Positions 28,743-37,921 of a stretch of 64,000 nucleotides of DNA are shown here, one piece after another. The notes under the pieces are model-generated. The model was not told the origin of the DNA, made no database searches, and worked only from the letters and a program-made list of their open reading frames with translations. Both the position numbers and the translations under genes were made by a program. Source of the stretch: Gulosibacter sp. 10 (GTDB lineage: Bacteria > Actinomycetota > Actinomycetes > Actinomycetales > Microbacteriaceae). The stretch's first letter is position 1. Each line of letters begins with the position of its first letter. Location of the stretch: positions 62,001 through 126,000 of the forward strand of contig NZ_FUIC01000053.1 in the NCBI RefSeq assembly GCF_900163695.1. The letters run 5' to 3'.

Positions 28743-29971
28743 GCCATCGCGCCGAGCGCCCGCGCCGCGGCCCGCGGGAGCCGGGCACGCGCGCGACCTC
28801 CCTCGCCGCGATGCTCGTGGACGCCTGGGACGAGCTCAAGGTCAACCGCGTGCGCATCCTGCTCGCGCTCGTGGGCATCACGGCCGCGGTCGTCGGCCTC
28901 ACCGGCGCGGTCGGGGCGGGCACGATCATGCGCGACATGATGATCGAGACCGGCGAGCGGCAGTCGGGCCGCACCGCGACGGTCTCGGTGCGCCCCTCCG
29001 GGGAGGCGAACGACGCGCAGATGACGGTGCTCGAGCGCCTGCCGCAGGACTACGGGGTGGAGCACTCGACGCTCATCGCCTCCGGCGGCGGCACGGCGCT
29101 CACCCCGGCGAACCGGCTGCAGTTCGGACTGAGCGCGGTGGAGCCCGAGTACGAGGCGCTCTTCCGCGTGCCCATCGTCGAGGGGCGGTTCCTCGTCGAG
29201 GAGGACGCCGACCGGCTCGCCCCCGCGGTGGTCGTCAACGAGAAGCTCTGGGAGCAGCTCGGCACGCCGGATCTGCGCACCGATCCGCAGCTGACGCTCA
29301 TGCTCGGCGACCACCTGCAGCAGGCCGTGATCGTGGGCGTCTCGGCCGTCTCGAGCGAATGGGATGCGGCCTCGGCCTACGCGCTGTTCTCGCAGCGGGA
29401 TCTCGTGCTGCCGCAGGATTCGCCGCCCGAGCTGCAGCTGTCGATGTGGGTGCCCGAGGACATCGCGGACGAGTTCGCGATGTCGCTCTCGGACCAGCTC
29501 GGGCAGTCGATGGACATGTTCGCGAGCCGGGACGACTGGGCGAAGGAGGGCGCGGCGCAGCTCGAGGTCGTGCAGTGGGCCGTGGCGGCGGCCGCCGGCG
29601 GGATGTTCCTGCTCGGCGCCCTCGGGCTCGTGAACATCAACCTCGTGACCATGCAGCACCGGGTGCGCGAGATCGGCATCCGGCGCAGCTACGGGGCCAC
29701 CTCGGGCCGCATCTTCCTCGGCGTGCTGCTCGAGTCGGTGGTCGCGACCTTCGTGGCCGGCCTGGTCGGCGTGGCGCTGACCGTGCTCGCGGTGCAGAAT
29801 CCGCTCACCCAGGACTGGCTGAAGTCGATCGGCGTGTACGAGCCCAGCCCGTTCCCGCTCGAGGCCGCGCTCATCGGCCTCGGCGCGTCCACGCTCGTCG
29901 GGGCCCTCGCGGGCGCCCTGCCCGCGTTCCGGGCGACGCGGGTGCAGATCGTGGACGCGATCCGCGGCTAG
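28739..29971 (+). CDS. MacB/FtsX-type ABC permease
   Basis: 410 residues. Topology is one N-terminal helix (VRILLALVGITAAVVGLTGA), a large extracytoplasmic MacB-like domain (about residues 60-270, with EALFRVPIVEGRFLVEEDAD and VVVNEKLWEQLG), then three helices. The conserved cytoplasmic signature VREIGIRRSYGATSGRIFLG and the ending ALPAFRATRVQIVDAIRG are present. The substrate is unknown; in Gram-positives such systems export peptides, drugs or lipids. It starts with GTG overlapping the ATPase gene, and its stop overlaps the convergent pcrA stop by 4 bases. Confidence 0.92.
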
Positions 29972-32370
29972 GAGAGCTTCTCGAGCGGCGCCACCTTGAT
30001 GAGCAGCTTCTTGGTGCCCGCCTCGTCGAACTCGACCTCGGCGACGCGCTTCGCCCTGAGCCCGCGCACCGAGCGCACCGTGCCCTCGCCGAAGTCGGTG
30101 TGCTTGACGCGGTCGCCCTGCTCCAGTTCGAGATCGGCGTTGTCGCGCATCTGCCCGGTCACCTGGTTGTCGAAGGTGCGGTTGCCGCGCGTGGGCTTGA
30201 ACTCGCTCGTGAGCCCCCGCCCCTCCGGCATGTCGCCGTACATCCGCGACCCCACCGCCCGGCGGCCGCCGCCGAACCCGGTGGCGTTGAGCGCGCGCGG
30301 CCGCTCGCCGCCGCGCGAGGTGGCCATGCCCGGCGACTGGCGCCACTCGATCAGCTGCTCGGGGATCTCCTGCAGGAACCGGCTCGGCATCGCCACGGAG
30401 GACTCGCCGAAGGTGGTGCGCGACATCGCGAGCGAGATGTGCAGGACCTTGCGGGCGCGCGTGATGCCCACGTAGAACAGCCGCCGCTCCTCGGCGAGGC
30501 CGCCCGGCTCATCCGCGCTCATGCGGTGCGGAAGCAGCTCCTCCTCGACGCCGGTGATGAACACCGCGTCGTACTCGAGGCCCTTGGCGGTGTGGAGCGT
30601 CATGAGCGAGACCGCGCCGGACTCGTCGTCCAGCTCGTCCGCCGCCGCGACGAGCGCGACCTCGGTGAGGAAGTCGACGAGCGTGCCGTCGGGGTTCTGC
30701 TTGTCGAACTCCTTGGCGACGTTGACGAGCTCCTCGACGTTCTCGGCGCGGGCGTCGTCCTGCGGGTTCTTCGTGGCGCGCAGCTTCTCGGTGTACTCAG
30801 TGCGCTCGATGAGCGTCTCCAGCATGGCCGCCACGGTCACCGGCCCGGCGGGCCGGTTCGGGTCGATCGACTGCTCGGCCTCCTGCAGGGCGCCCTCGAG
30901 CTCGAGGATCGAGTTCGTCACCTTGGGGCCCAGCCCGAGCTCCTCCGCGCGGGCCATCGCCTCGCGGAAGGTGATGTCCTGGTCGCCCGCGAAGTTCGAG
31001 ATCGCCGTCTCGGTGGCGGGGCCGATCGCGCGCTTGGGCGAGTTGATGATGCGGCGCACCGAGAGCTCGTCCGCGGGGTTCGCGATGCACATGAGGTACG
31101 CCACGATGTCCTTCACCTCGGCGCGCTCGTAGAACTTCGTGCCGCCGATGAGCCGGTAGGGCACCGCCGCGCGGATGAGGATCTCCTCCAGCGTTCGGGT
31201 CTGCGCGTTCGTGCGGTAGAACACGGCGACGTCGTTGAAGTTCGTGCCCGAGTCGTGGAGCTTGTGGATCTCGTCCGCCACGAACTGCGCCTCGTCGTGG
31301 GCGGAGTAGCCGGTGTAGCCGATGATCTTCGAGCCCTCGCCGGCCGCGGTCCACAGGTTCTTGGGGCGGCGGTCGAAGTTGTTGCCGATGACGGCGTTCG
31401 CCGCGTCGAGGATGTGCTGGGTCGAGCGGTAGTTCTGCTCGAGCAGGATGGTCTCGGCGCCCGGGAAGTCGCGCTCGAACTCCGTGATGTTGCGGATGTC
31501 CGCCCCGCGGAAGGCGTAGATCGACTGGTCCGAGTCGCCCACCACCGTGAGCGATGCCGGCGGGATGGAGCCGTCGGCGTCGAGCGCGATGCGGGTGTCG
31601 GCGGGCACGTGCTGCGGCTCGGCACGGCGGGTGAGCTCGCGGATGAGCGCGTACTGCGCGTGGTTCGTGTCCTGGTACTCGTCGACGAGCACGTGCCGGA
31701 AGCGGCGCTGGTACAGCGCCGCGATCTCGGGGTAGGCGCGGAACAGCCACACCGTCTGGCTGATGAGGTCGTCGAAGTCGAACGCCTTGTTGCGCTCGAG
31801 CTGCCGCTGGTACTGCCGGTAGATCTCGAGGATGAGCTGGTCCCGCGGGTTCGAGCCGTCGATCTGCCGGGCGTAGCCGTCCGGGTCGACGAGCTCGTTC
31901 TTGAGGGTCGAGATCTTGTTCTGCGCGTTCGAGACCGTCACGCCCATCGACTCCGCCTCGAGCGCCTTGACGATGCGCTTGAGCAGCGCCTTCGAGTCGG
32001 CGGAGTCGTAGATCGTGAAGCCCTGCGTGTAGCCGAACTTCTCGGCCTCGCGGCGGAGGATGCGCACGCAGGCCGAGTGGAAGGTCGAGATCCACATGCC
32101 CTCGACCGCCTCGCCGAGCAGGTGGCCGACGCGCTCGCGCATCTCGGCCGCGGCCTTGTTCGTGAAGGTGATCGCGAGGATCTGGCTGGGCCAGGCCTCA
32201 CGGGTGGCGATGAGGGAGGCGATGCGGTGGGTCAGCACCCTGGTCTTGCCCGAGCCGGCGCCGGCGATGATGAGCAGCGCGTCGCCGCGGTACTCGACGG
32301 CGGCGCGCTGGGGCGGGTTGAGCCCCTCGACGAGGTCTTCGGGAATGGCGGTGTGCGGCAGAAACGTCAT
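29968..32370 (-). CDS. pcrA: UvrD/PcrA-type ATP-dependent DNA helicase
   Basis: 800 residues. This is a superfamily 1A 3'-5' helicase for nucleotide excision and recombination intermediates. It has a Q motif (LNPPQRAAVEY), Walker A IAGAGSGKTRVLTHRIA, TFTNKAAAEMRERV, motif II VDEYQDTNHAQ, VVGDSDQSIYAFRGAD, LEQNYRST, SLMTLHTAKGLEYDAVF and VGITRARKVL. The C-terminal tail (DRVKHTDFGEGTVRSVRG) is the Tudor-like RNA-polymerase-binding module of PcrA. It corresponds to uvrD1 (Rv0949), upstream of sucCD in mycobacteria, although here an exporter operon intervenes. ATG start at 32370. Confidence 0.96.
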   Translation of the reverse strand: MTFLPHTAIPEDLVEGLNPPQRAAVEYRGDALLIIAGAGSGKTRVLTHRIASLIATREAWPSQILAITFTNKAAAEMRERVGHLLGEAVEGMWISTFHSACVRILRREAEKFGYTQGFTIYDSADSKALLKRIVKALEAESMGVTVSNAQNKISTLKNELVDPDGYARQIDGSNPRDQLILEIYRQYQRQLERNKAFDFDDLISQTVWLFRAYPEIAALYQRRFRHVLVDEYQDTNHAQYALIRELTRRAEPQHVPADTRIALDADGSIPPASLTVVGDSDQSIYAFRGADIRNITEFERDFPGAETILLEQNYRSTQHILDAANAVIGNNFDRRPKNLWTAAGEGSKIIGYTGYSAHDEAQFVADEIHKLHDSGTNFNDVAVFYRTNAQTRTLEEILIRAAVPYRLIGGTKFYERAEVKDIVAYLMCIANPADELSVRRIINSPKRAIGPATETAISNFAGDQDITFREAMARAEELGLGPKVTNSILELEGALQEAEQSIDPNRPAGPVTVAAMLETLIERTEYTEKLRATKNPQDDARAENVEELVNVAKEFDKQNPDGTLVDFLTEVALVAAADELDDESGAVSLMTLHTAKGLEYDAVFITGVEEELLPHRMSADEPGGLAEERRLFYVGITRARKVLHISLAMSRTTFGESSVAMPSRFLQEIPEQLIEWRQSPGMATSRGGERPRALNATGFGGGRRAVGSRMYGDMPEGRGLTSEFKPTRGNRTFDNQVTGQMRDNADLELEQGDRVKHTDFGEGTVRSVRGLRAKRVAEVEFDEAGTKKLLIKVAPLEKLS

Positions 32371-32467
32371 GACCAGTCCATCCTAGGCCGGGGTGCCGAC
32401 ATCGGGGCGCGAGTCCCGGCTTCCGCCGCACCTCCCCCGGTTCGGCCGTGGCGGTCTCCCGCCGGCC

Positions 32468-32540
32468 TGCCGTTCCTGATGCGTATGGCCCGCACATCGG
32501 GATATACGGATCCTGCGCGCTATTCGCATCCGGAACGGCA
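32468..32540. repeat. 73-bp palindromic repeat element, copy 2
   Basis: 27-base arms (32468-32494 and 32514-32540) around a 19-base loop that again contains atacggatc, the same geometry as the copy at 2473-2545. The right arms of the two copies are nearly identical (tgcgcgctattcgcatccgg). The left arm here has drifted slightly. It sits 8 bases downstream of the glycerophosphodiesterase stop, and so again 3' of a gene. Confidence 0.82.
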
Positions 32541-32548
32541 GCCGGGCC

Positions 32549-33460
32549 TCACACCTCGTCGGTGAACAGGCCGTCGATGCCGGTGCCGAGCAGCGCCGCG
32601 CGGTACTCGGCCGGCCTGCCCCGGAAGCGCTCCGGCAGGAACTCGTCCTCGGTGCGGAAGGTGTAGGCGAGCACCTCGAGACCGCGGGCGTGCGCCGCGG
32701 CGACGAGCCCGCGGCCCTGCTCCGGGTGCCCGGTGTCGACGCCGAGCAGGGATGCGCGCAGCGAGATGCCGTCGAATCGCCGCGCCGCCTCGTCGAGGCC
32801 GTCCGGCGTCAGCCACCGCTCGCCCGCCTCCTCCGGCCGCCGGGCGGCGTCCGTCTCGATGAGGAGGATGCGCGCGGCACCGCATCCCGCCCCGCGCAGG
32901 CGGTCGAGCGCCGCCTCCTCGAAGCTCTCGACCCGCAAGTCGCGCAGCGCGTCGAGACCCGCCAGCCCCTCGAGCTCGCGGACGAGCAGTTCGGCATAGT
33001 CGAAGCCGAGCGCGAGCGACCGCGCATCGTGCTTGAGCTCGACCACGATCCCGCAGCGGCGGACGCGAGCCTCTGCCTCCGCCGTCACGATGCGCACCAG
33101 CTCGCGGAGCCGGAGCGGCGGCTCCGCTCCCGAGTGCGCCGCCGAGCGGGGCCGCAGCTCGGGCAAGCGCTCGACCGCGCGCAGGTCGCGCAGCTCCTCC
33201 CAATCGAAGTCCTCGGCGAACCACTCCGACGCTCCCGAGGCATCGGAGCGGCGGCGGTCGGCGAACCGCGGACGCAGCGCGATATCCGTCGTGGACGCGA
33301 GGCCCGGCTCGTGGCGGACGAGCAGCACGCCGTCGCGCGTGGGCACGACGTCCGGTTCGACGAGATCGGCGCCTCGACGGATGGCGATCCGATAGCTCGA
33401 TCCGGTGTGCTCGGGGCGCTCGCAGGGCGCACCGCGGTGGGCGATCACGAGCGGCTGCAT
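32549..33460 (-). CDS. Glycerophosphodiester phosphodiesterase
   Basis: 303 residues. It hydrolyses glycerophosphodiesters to glycerol-3-phosphate and an alcohol. PLVIAHRGAPCERPEHT and ADLVEPDVVPTRDGVLLVRH carry the HR, E-x-D and catalytic His motifs of the GlpQ/UgpQ family. GIVVELKHD supplies the later metal-binding Glu, and the ending GIDGLFTDEV is standard. There is no signal peptide, so it is cytoplasmic. An insert of about 60 residues (about 60-120) is longer than in UgpQ. It could feed glycerol-3-phosphate to the same pool as glpK at 49 kb. ATG start. Confidence 0.88.
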   Translation of the reverse strand: MQPLVIAHRGAPCERPEHTGSSYRIAIRRGADLVEPDVVPTRDGVLLVRHEPGLASTTDIALRPRFADRRRSDASGASEWFAEDFDWEELRDLRAVERLPELRPRSAAHSGAEPPLRLRELVRIVTAEAEARVRRCGIVVELKHDARSLALGFDYAELLVRELEGLAGLDALRDLRVESFEEAALDRLRGAGCGAARILLIETDAARRPEEAGERWLTPDGLDEAARRFDGISLRASLLGVDTGHPEQGRGLVAAAHARGLEVLAYTFRTEDEFLPERFRGRPAEYRAALLGTGIDGLFTDEV

Positions 33461-33514
33461 CGCCCCATTCTGACCGGCCCGGACGAATCATCGATGAACG
33501 CCCGGGAAACCGAA

Positions 33515-33544
33515 GGGCGGGGCCTCCCGGAGGAGGCCCCGCCC
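33515..33544 (-). terminator. Terminator of the Bax1-inhibitor family gene
   Basis: gggcggggcctcc (33515-33527) and ggaggccccgccc (33532-33544) form a perfect 13-bp stem with a 4-base loop, 17 bases after the stop. Confidence 0.85.
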
Positions 33545-33561
33545 GAACGGTGCTGCGCGGT

Positions 33562-34509
33562 CTAGTCGCTGCCGCGCAGGATCGCGATCAGGCGCAGGAG
33601 CTCGACGTAGATGAACACCACGGTCGCGACGACCGCGTAGGCGCCGATCCAGCCGTACTTGCGGGGAGCCCCCGAGCGGACGCCGTTCTCGATGTACTCG
33701 AAGTCGCCGATGAGCATGTAGGCGCCCATCACGACGGCGAAGACGCCGAGGAGCACGCCGAGCGGGATGCCGAAGATCTCGACGCCGGTGCGCAGGCCCC
33801 ACGGGTCGGTGTTGATGCCGGTGACGCCGAGGATGACGTTCACGATCGAGAACGCCAGGTACGACAGCCCCGCCACGAGGAAGAACTTCGTGAGCTTCGG
33901 GGTCGTGCGCACCTTGCCCACGCGGAAGAGCGCGAGCGTGACGCCCACGACGATGAGCGTGCCCAATGCGGCCTGCATCGCGATGCCGTTGAGCCCGAGC
34001 CCCTGCTCGAGCATCACCGAGAGGCCGCCGACGAGCAGGCCCTCCGCGAGCGTGAAGGCCACGATGAGCGGGACGCTGGGCTCCTTCTTGAACGCGAGGA
34101 CGATGCCGAGCACGAGGCCGGCGATCGCGCCCGCGAACCCGAGCATCATCCCGACGCTCGGGCCGGAGAACCAGGCGACCGCCGCCGTGACGAAGAGCAG
34201 GCCGAAGAGCAGCGCGCCCTTGCCGATCGTATCCTCGATCGTCATCCGGCCCATCTGGTCGGCCGAGGGCGAGGGCAGGTTGTACTGGTGGTCGAGCCCC
34301 TGCGGAGAGGGCTGCTGCTGGTACTGCGGCTGGCCGTACCCGTACTGCTGCTGCGCCTGACCGTTCCCGGGCTGATCGAACTGGGGCTGGCCGAACTGCT
34401 GACCGTACTGGTTGGTGGGCGCGCCGTAGGGGCTCGCGGCGGCCGGCTGCCGCTGCTGAGCGGCCTGGCCGTTGAAATAGGGGTTGCGCTGGAGCGCAGA
34501 GCTCGCCAT
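33562..34509 (-). CDS. Bax1-inhibitor/YccA-family membrane protein
   Basis: 315 residues. Residues 1-85 are a Gln/Pro/Tyr-rich disordered segment (QQQYGYGQPQYQQQ). About 100-312 hold seven transmembrane helices (GALLFGLLFVTAAVAWF; MMLGFAGAIAGLVLGIVLAF; AALGTLIVVGVTLALF; GVLLGVFAVVMGAYMLIGDF) and end FIYVELLRLIAILRGSD, the conserved C-terminus of the actinobacterial Bax1-I group. Proteins of this fold leak Ca2+ or protons. The bacterial role is not settled. ATG at 34509 is the only good start in frame; the upstream extension has no membrane-protein character. Confidence 0.87.
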   Translation of the reverse strand: MASSALQRNPYFNGQAAQQRQPAAASPYGAPTNQYGQQFGQPQFDQPGNGQAQQQYGYGQPQYQQQPSPQGLDHQYNLPSPSADQMGRMTIEDTIGKGALLFGLLFVTAAVAWFSGPSVGMMLGFAGAIAGLVLGIVLAFKKEPSVPLIVAFTLAEGLLVGGLSVMLEQGLGLNGIAMQAALGTLIVVGVTLALFRVGKVRTTPKLTKFFLVAGLSYLAFSIVNVILGVTGINTDPWGLRTGVEIFGIPLGVLLGVFAVVMGAYMLIGDFEYIENGVRSGAPRKYGWIGAYAVVATVVFIYVELLRLIAILRGSD

Positions 34510-34706
34510 GTGGGTCTCCGATTCGTTCCGTGTCCGTGGTCTCAATGACGGTGGCGGGCCAAGGTGTAAGGCACCGATGCGATCAATTCTATGGAAGTAA
34601 CGCCGGGAACTCACCCGGCATTCCCGAATCCGTCGCGGATCTCCTCCCCCGGACGGAGGCCGTGGGACGGATGCGCACGCGCCTGCCGCAAGGCCGCAAG
34701 CGCAGA

Positions 34707-35126
34707 CTACGCGCCGGCCGCCTCGGATTCCGACGGCTCCGCCTCCGCCGCAGCCTTGCGGGAGTGCAGCAGCAGTCGCGGCAGCAGCAGGAAGACCGCG
34801 AGCACGCCGGCGGTGACGAGCACGAAGGGCAGCGCCGCGGTGGCGCCGAAGAGGATGCGCAGGGCCAGGCCGCTCGTGAGCGTCACCGCGTAGAGCAGCA
34901 CGCCCGCCGGCCATGCCGCGGAGCCGCGCCGGCCGGTGAGCTTGACGATGAGCCACCCGATGAGCAGGGCGGCGAGGAAGGGCGCTGCCGTGCCGAGGAC
35001 GTCGAGCACGCCGAGCCCGCTCTCGTGGCTCGCGCGGCCCGAGGCCGCGAACACCAGCACGAGTACCACGTCCAGGAGGAACTGGAAGAGCGGGGAACGG
35101 GTGTAGGCGCCGCGGAGGTTCTGCAT
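34707..35126 (-). CDS. DUF3054-family small membrane protein
   Basis: 139 residues with four transmembrane helices: FLLDVVLVLVFAASGRASHE, GTAAPFLAALLIGWLIV, WPAGVLLYAVTLTSGLALR and LPFVLVTAGVLAVFLLLPR. The RASHE motif after helix 1 and the TLTSGLALR turn are typical of DUF3054. The C-terminus is acidic and short. The function is unknown. ATG 35126 has a ggggg-type site upstream. The 197 bases between it and the Bax1-I gene hold no gene. Confidence 0.78.
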   Translation of the reverse strand: MQNLRGAYTRSPLFQFLLDVVLVLVFAASGRASHESGLGVLDVLGTAAPFLAALLIGWLIVKLTGRRGSAAWPAGVLLYAVTLTSGLALRILFGATAALPFVLVTAGVLAVFLLLPRLLLHSRKAAAEAEPSESEAAGA

Positions 35127-35228
35127 GCCCCCACGGTACCGCGCCCGCGACGGATGGCTCATGCCCCCGGTTGCCCGACGGAGTTTCAGCGACCGAGTCT
35201 CGAAATATGAACGGAGTTGTCGCCGTGC

Positions 35229-35272
35229 GTTCACCGCATGTCCACGTTGATTTACCCGAGCGCTACATCCCG
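35229..35272 (+). promoter_or_regulatory. PHO-box-like 11-bp direct repeats
   Basis: Four consecutive 11-base units read GTTCACCGCAT, GTCCACGTTGA, TTTACCCGAGC and GCTACATCCCG, ending 53 bases before the alkaline phosphatase start. Streptomyces PhoP binds direct 11-nt repeats of the GTTCACC type, so phosphate-starvation control is the natural reading. The first unit matches best and the fourth is weak. Confidence 0.6.
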
Positions 35273-35325
35273 CCCATACGCTGCCGCCGCTGGCTAACAC
35301 ATTGATCACTCTGAAGGGACTCGCC

Positions 35326-36996
35326 TTGAAGCTTGGCAAGTTTTCGAAGCCCCTCGTCGCGGGCGGCCTGACGGTCGCGCTCGCCGGCGCGGGCACGGCA
35401 TTCGCCGCCCCGGCTATGGCCGATGCGGATGTCTCGCCCAAGAACGTCATCGTCCTCATCGGCGACGGCATGGGCTACAACCACATCGACTTCATGAACG
35501 CGAAGGACACCGGCGAGACGCACTGGCAGGTGCAGCGCGGCGGCGACAACAAGGTGATTCCCGCGGGTCAGAACACTGCCCCCGAGGGGTGGCAGGCCTG
35601 GGATCACGTGGGCATGTCGACGCACTGGCACGACGGCCCCGTCTACGACCCGCAGCAGTCGTGGACCGACTTCGAGTGGAACAAGAACAGCCCCACCGAC
35701 TCCGCCGCGGCGGGCACCGCCATGGCCACCGGCCACAAGACCTACAACGCGGGCCTCGGCGTCGACTACGACGGCAACGTTGTCGAGAACCTCTCCGAGC
35801 GCGCGCTCGAACTCGACAAGGGCGCCGGCGTCGTCTCCTCCGTCCCGTACTCGCACGCCACCCCGGCGGCATACTCGAGCCACGCCGAGAGCCGGAACGA
35901 CTACCACGACATCGCCAACCAGCAGATCTACGGCGACCTCGACGTGGTCATCGGCACCGCCCACCCCTACTACACGGACGACAACGAACCGCAGGAGCAG
36001 GGCGACTTCACCTACATCTCGGAAGAGGACTGGAACGCCGTCTCGGGCGGCGAGACCGACCGCACCTTCATCGAGACCAACGAGGACTTCGAGGCGCTCA
36101 CCACCGGTGACACCCCCGACCAGGTCTTCGGCACCCCGCAGGTCGCCACCACGCTGCAGCAGGCCCGCAGCGAGGGCGCGGATTTCAACGACGTACCGGA
36201 CCTCTCGACGCTCTCGCTGGGTGCGCTCAACGTGCTCGATGAGAACGAGAACGGCTTCATGCTCATGATCGAGGGAGGCGCCATCGACTGGACGGGGCAC
36301 GCCAACGAGTCGGACCGCAACCTCGAAGAGGTCCGCGACTTCGACGAGGCGGTCAACTCCGTCGTCGACTGGGTCGAGACCAACTCGAGCTGGGATGAGA
36401 CCCTCGTCATGGTGACGGCCGACCACGAGACCGGCTACCTCTATGGACCGACCGAAGGCGACTTCAGCCCCATCATCCCCACCGACGGAGATGTGCAGTT
36501 CCCCGAGCACAGCTGGAACAGCCCCGACCACACCAACATGCTCGTGCCGCTCTTCTTCAAGGGCCCCGGTTCCGAGCAGCTCAACGAGCTCGCCGACCAG
36601 CGCGACCTTCTCCGCGGCCACTACCTCGACAACGTCGAACCGGCGCAGTGGCTGCTGAACGAGGCATGGGTGGTCGACGACAGCGAGCCCGAGCCCACGG
36701 AGCCCGAGCCGACCGATGACGCGGCCCCGGAGCCGACCGATTCGGCCGACCCGGAGCCGACGGACTCGACCGAGCCGACGCCCACCGAGGACGACTCGGA
36801 CGAGGCTGAGGGCAACGGCTCCGCCGAGGGCACCGGTTCCGCCGACGGCAAGGGCAACGAGGCCGGCGACAAGGGCGGCGACCTCGCCAAGACCGGTGCC
36901 GAGGGCCTGCTGCCCCTCGGTATCGCCGCAGCCGTGCTGCTGCTCATCGGCGCCGCCATCGCGATGAAGGCCCGCCGCGGGATCGAGTCCGAGTAG
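35326..36996 (+). CDS. Cell-wall-anchored alkaline phosphatase
   Basis: 556 residues. It releases phosphate from monoesters outside the cell. A signal peptide (about 1-30, GGLTVALAGAGTAFAAPAMA) is followed by the PhoA fold: KNVIVLIGDGMGYNHI (metal Asp), nucleophile Ser in NSPTDSAAAGTAMATGHKTY (about residue 126), EGGAIDWTGHAN, TADHETGYLYG and SPDHTNMLVP, which supply metal ligands. After a PEPTDS-rich linker the sorting signal LAKTG (about 520), a hydrophobic helix and a basic tail mark a class E-type sortase substrate. TTG at 35326 is chosen because gaaggga lies 8 bases before it. An upstream TTG at 35302 lacks a ribosome site. PHO-box-like repeats lie upstream and a clear terminator downstream. 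Confidence 0.92.
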   Translation: MKLGKFSKPLVAGGLTVALAGAGTAFAAPAMADADVSPKNVIVLIGDGMGYNHIDFMNAKDTGETHWQVQRGGDNKVIPAGQNTAPEGWQAWDHVGMSTHWHDGPVYDPQQSWTDFEWNKNSPTDSAAAGTAMATGHKTYNAGLGVDYDGNVVENLSERALELDKGAGVVSSVPYSHATPAAYSSHAESRNDYHDIANQQIYGDLDVVIGTAHPYYTDDNEPQEQGDFTYISEEDWNAVSGGETDRTFIETNEDFEALTTGDTPDQVFGTPQVATTLQQARSEGADFNDVPDLSTLSLGALNVLDENENGFMLMIEGGAIDWTGHANESDRNLEEVRDFDEAVNSVVDWVETNSSWDETLVMVTADHETGYLYGPTEGDFSPIIPTDGDVQFPEHSWNSPDHTNMLVPLFFKGPGSEQLNELADQRDLLRGHYLDNVEPAQWLLNEAWVVDDSEPEPTEPEPTDDAAPEPTDSADPEPTDSTEPTPTEDDSDEAEGNGSAEGTGSADGKGNEAGDKGGDLAKTGAEGLLPLGIAAAVLLLIGAAIAMKARRGIESE

Positions 36997-37016
36997 CGGT
37001 CCGCATCCTGGCAGGC

Positions 37017-37049
37017 AGGAGGCCCCCGACGCCGCGTCGGGGGCCTCCT
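37017..37049 (+). terminator. Terminator of the alkaline phosphatase gene
   Basis: aggaggcccccgac (37017-37030) pairs with gtcgggggcctcct (37036-37049), a 14-bp perfect stem with a 5-base loop, followed by cgctttcc. It starts 20 bases after the stop. Confidence 0.9.
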
Positions 37050-37137
37050 CGCTTTCCGCGCCGCCCGTGCAGGCTCGGATACTGCGCCCCTCCGGCCTGC
37101 GCCTTCCTCGGCGCGCTCCTCCCGTCCTCTCCCCGCT

Positions 37138-37400
37138 GCGACGGATAGCCGCGCCGACCAGATATCCGCCGCCGCCCGGCCATACATCCCATCCGGGTAG
37201 ACCACGCCATCGGGCACAACCGACCAGCACCGACCCCAATGCGACGAATAGCCGCGCCGTCCATGCATCCGCCACCGCCCGGCCATACACCCCAAGCCGG
37301 CCAGACCATTCCTCCCTCACTGCGGGACTCATCCACCGTGCAACAGCCGAACAGCGTCGAATAGCGCCATCGCACATATATCCGCAGCCGCTCGACTCAT
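37138..37400. repeat. Tandem array, left block (2 full units and 1 partial)
   Basis: Units begin gcgacggatagcc at 37138 and gcgacgaatagcc at 37241 (103 bp apart). A degenerate third starts gcgtcgaatagc at 37354 and stops after about 45 bases, just before the regulatory sequence of the small gene at 37454. Each unit continues with an atatccgcc word, then ccgcccggccatac and a short acccgg/ccgggt-type stem. The flank from 37050 to 37137 holds no gene. Confidence 0.82.
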
Positions 37401-37453
37401 CGTCCTGGTTCGGGCGAGGATGGGAACCGTGCGTCTCGAGGAAAGGAGTGCAT

Positions 37454-37891
37454 GTGCACTGCGACTGGCGGCTCTGGGTCAGCCCCGATACCCAGGTGGA
37501 GCATTGGGTTCCCGCCCATCTCGACGATGAGACGGTGCTTCTCCGGACGCGGAGCGCGGACGCCGGCGAACTGCCCACGCTGAAGTTCTACGCCGCTGTC
37601 GGCAACGAGTGGCCGCTCTGGGAGAATGCCCCGGCCTCGCCCATCTCACAGGCGAGCCGGGACTTCGGCGGCCCGGTCGGGCCCGAAGAGTACGGCTTGA
37701 GCGAATCCCTGAGCCGCGATCTCGGGGATTGGAAGCACGAGCACAAGCTCATGATCGGCACCGGCGCCGATTTCCCGCCCGGGCCGCGCCTCGACGACTG
37801 GTATGCACGAGGCGATGTGCTGGCCGAACGCGTCGCGTTCGAGGCGTGGCTGCTGGCCATCACCCGCGCAAAACACCGACCGGAGTCCTAA
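37454..37891 (+). CDS. Unrecognised small protein embedded in the repeat array
   Basis: 145 residues from GTG 37454, supported by aaaggag at 37442-37448 with 5-base spacing. The translation starts MHCDWRLWVSPDTQVEHWVP and is acidic and Trp-rich (about 7 Trp), with no membrane segment, signal peptide or motif that I recognise. Its codon third positions are less GC-biased than those of the neighbours, for example in TLKFYAAVGNEWPLW. It is the only gene between the alkaline phosphatase and guaA and is flanked on both sides by units of the same tandem array. Function unknown. It could be cytoplasmic cargo carried or preserved by the array. Confidence 0.6.
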   Translation: MHCDWRLWVSPDTQVEHWVPAHLDDETVLLRTRSADAGELPTLKFYAAVGNEWPLWENAPASPISQASRDFGGPVGPEEYGLSESLSRDLGDWKHEHKLMIGTGADFPPGPRLDDWYARGDVLAERVAFEAWLLAITRAKHRPES

Positions 37892-37921
37892 GTCTGTCGA
37901 GGCCGGCGTGCCCGACGCGAT

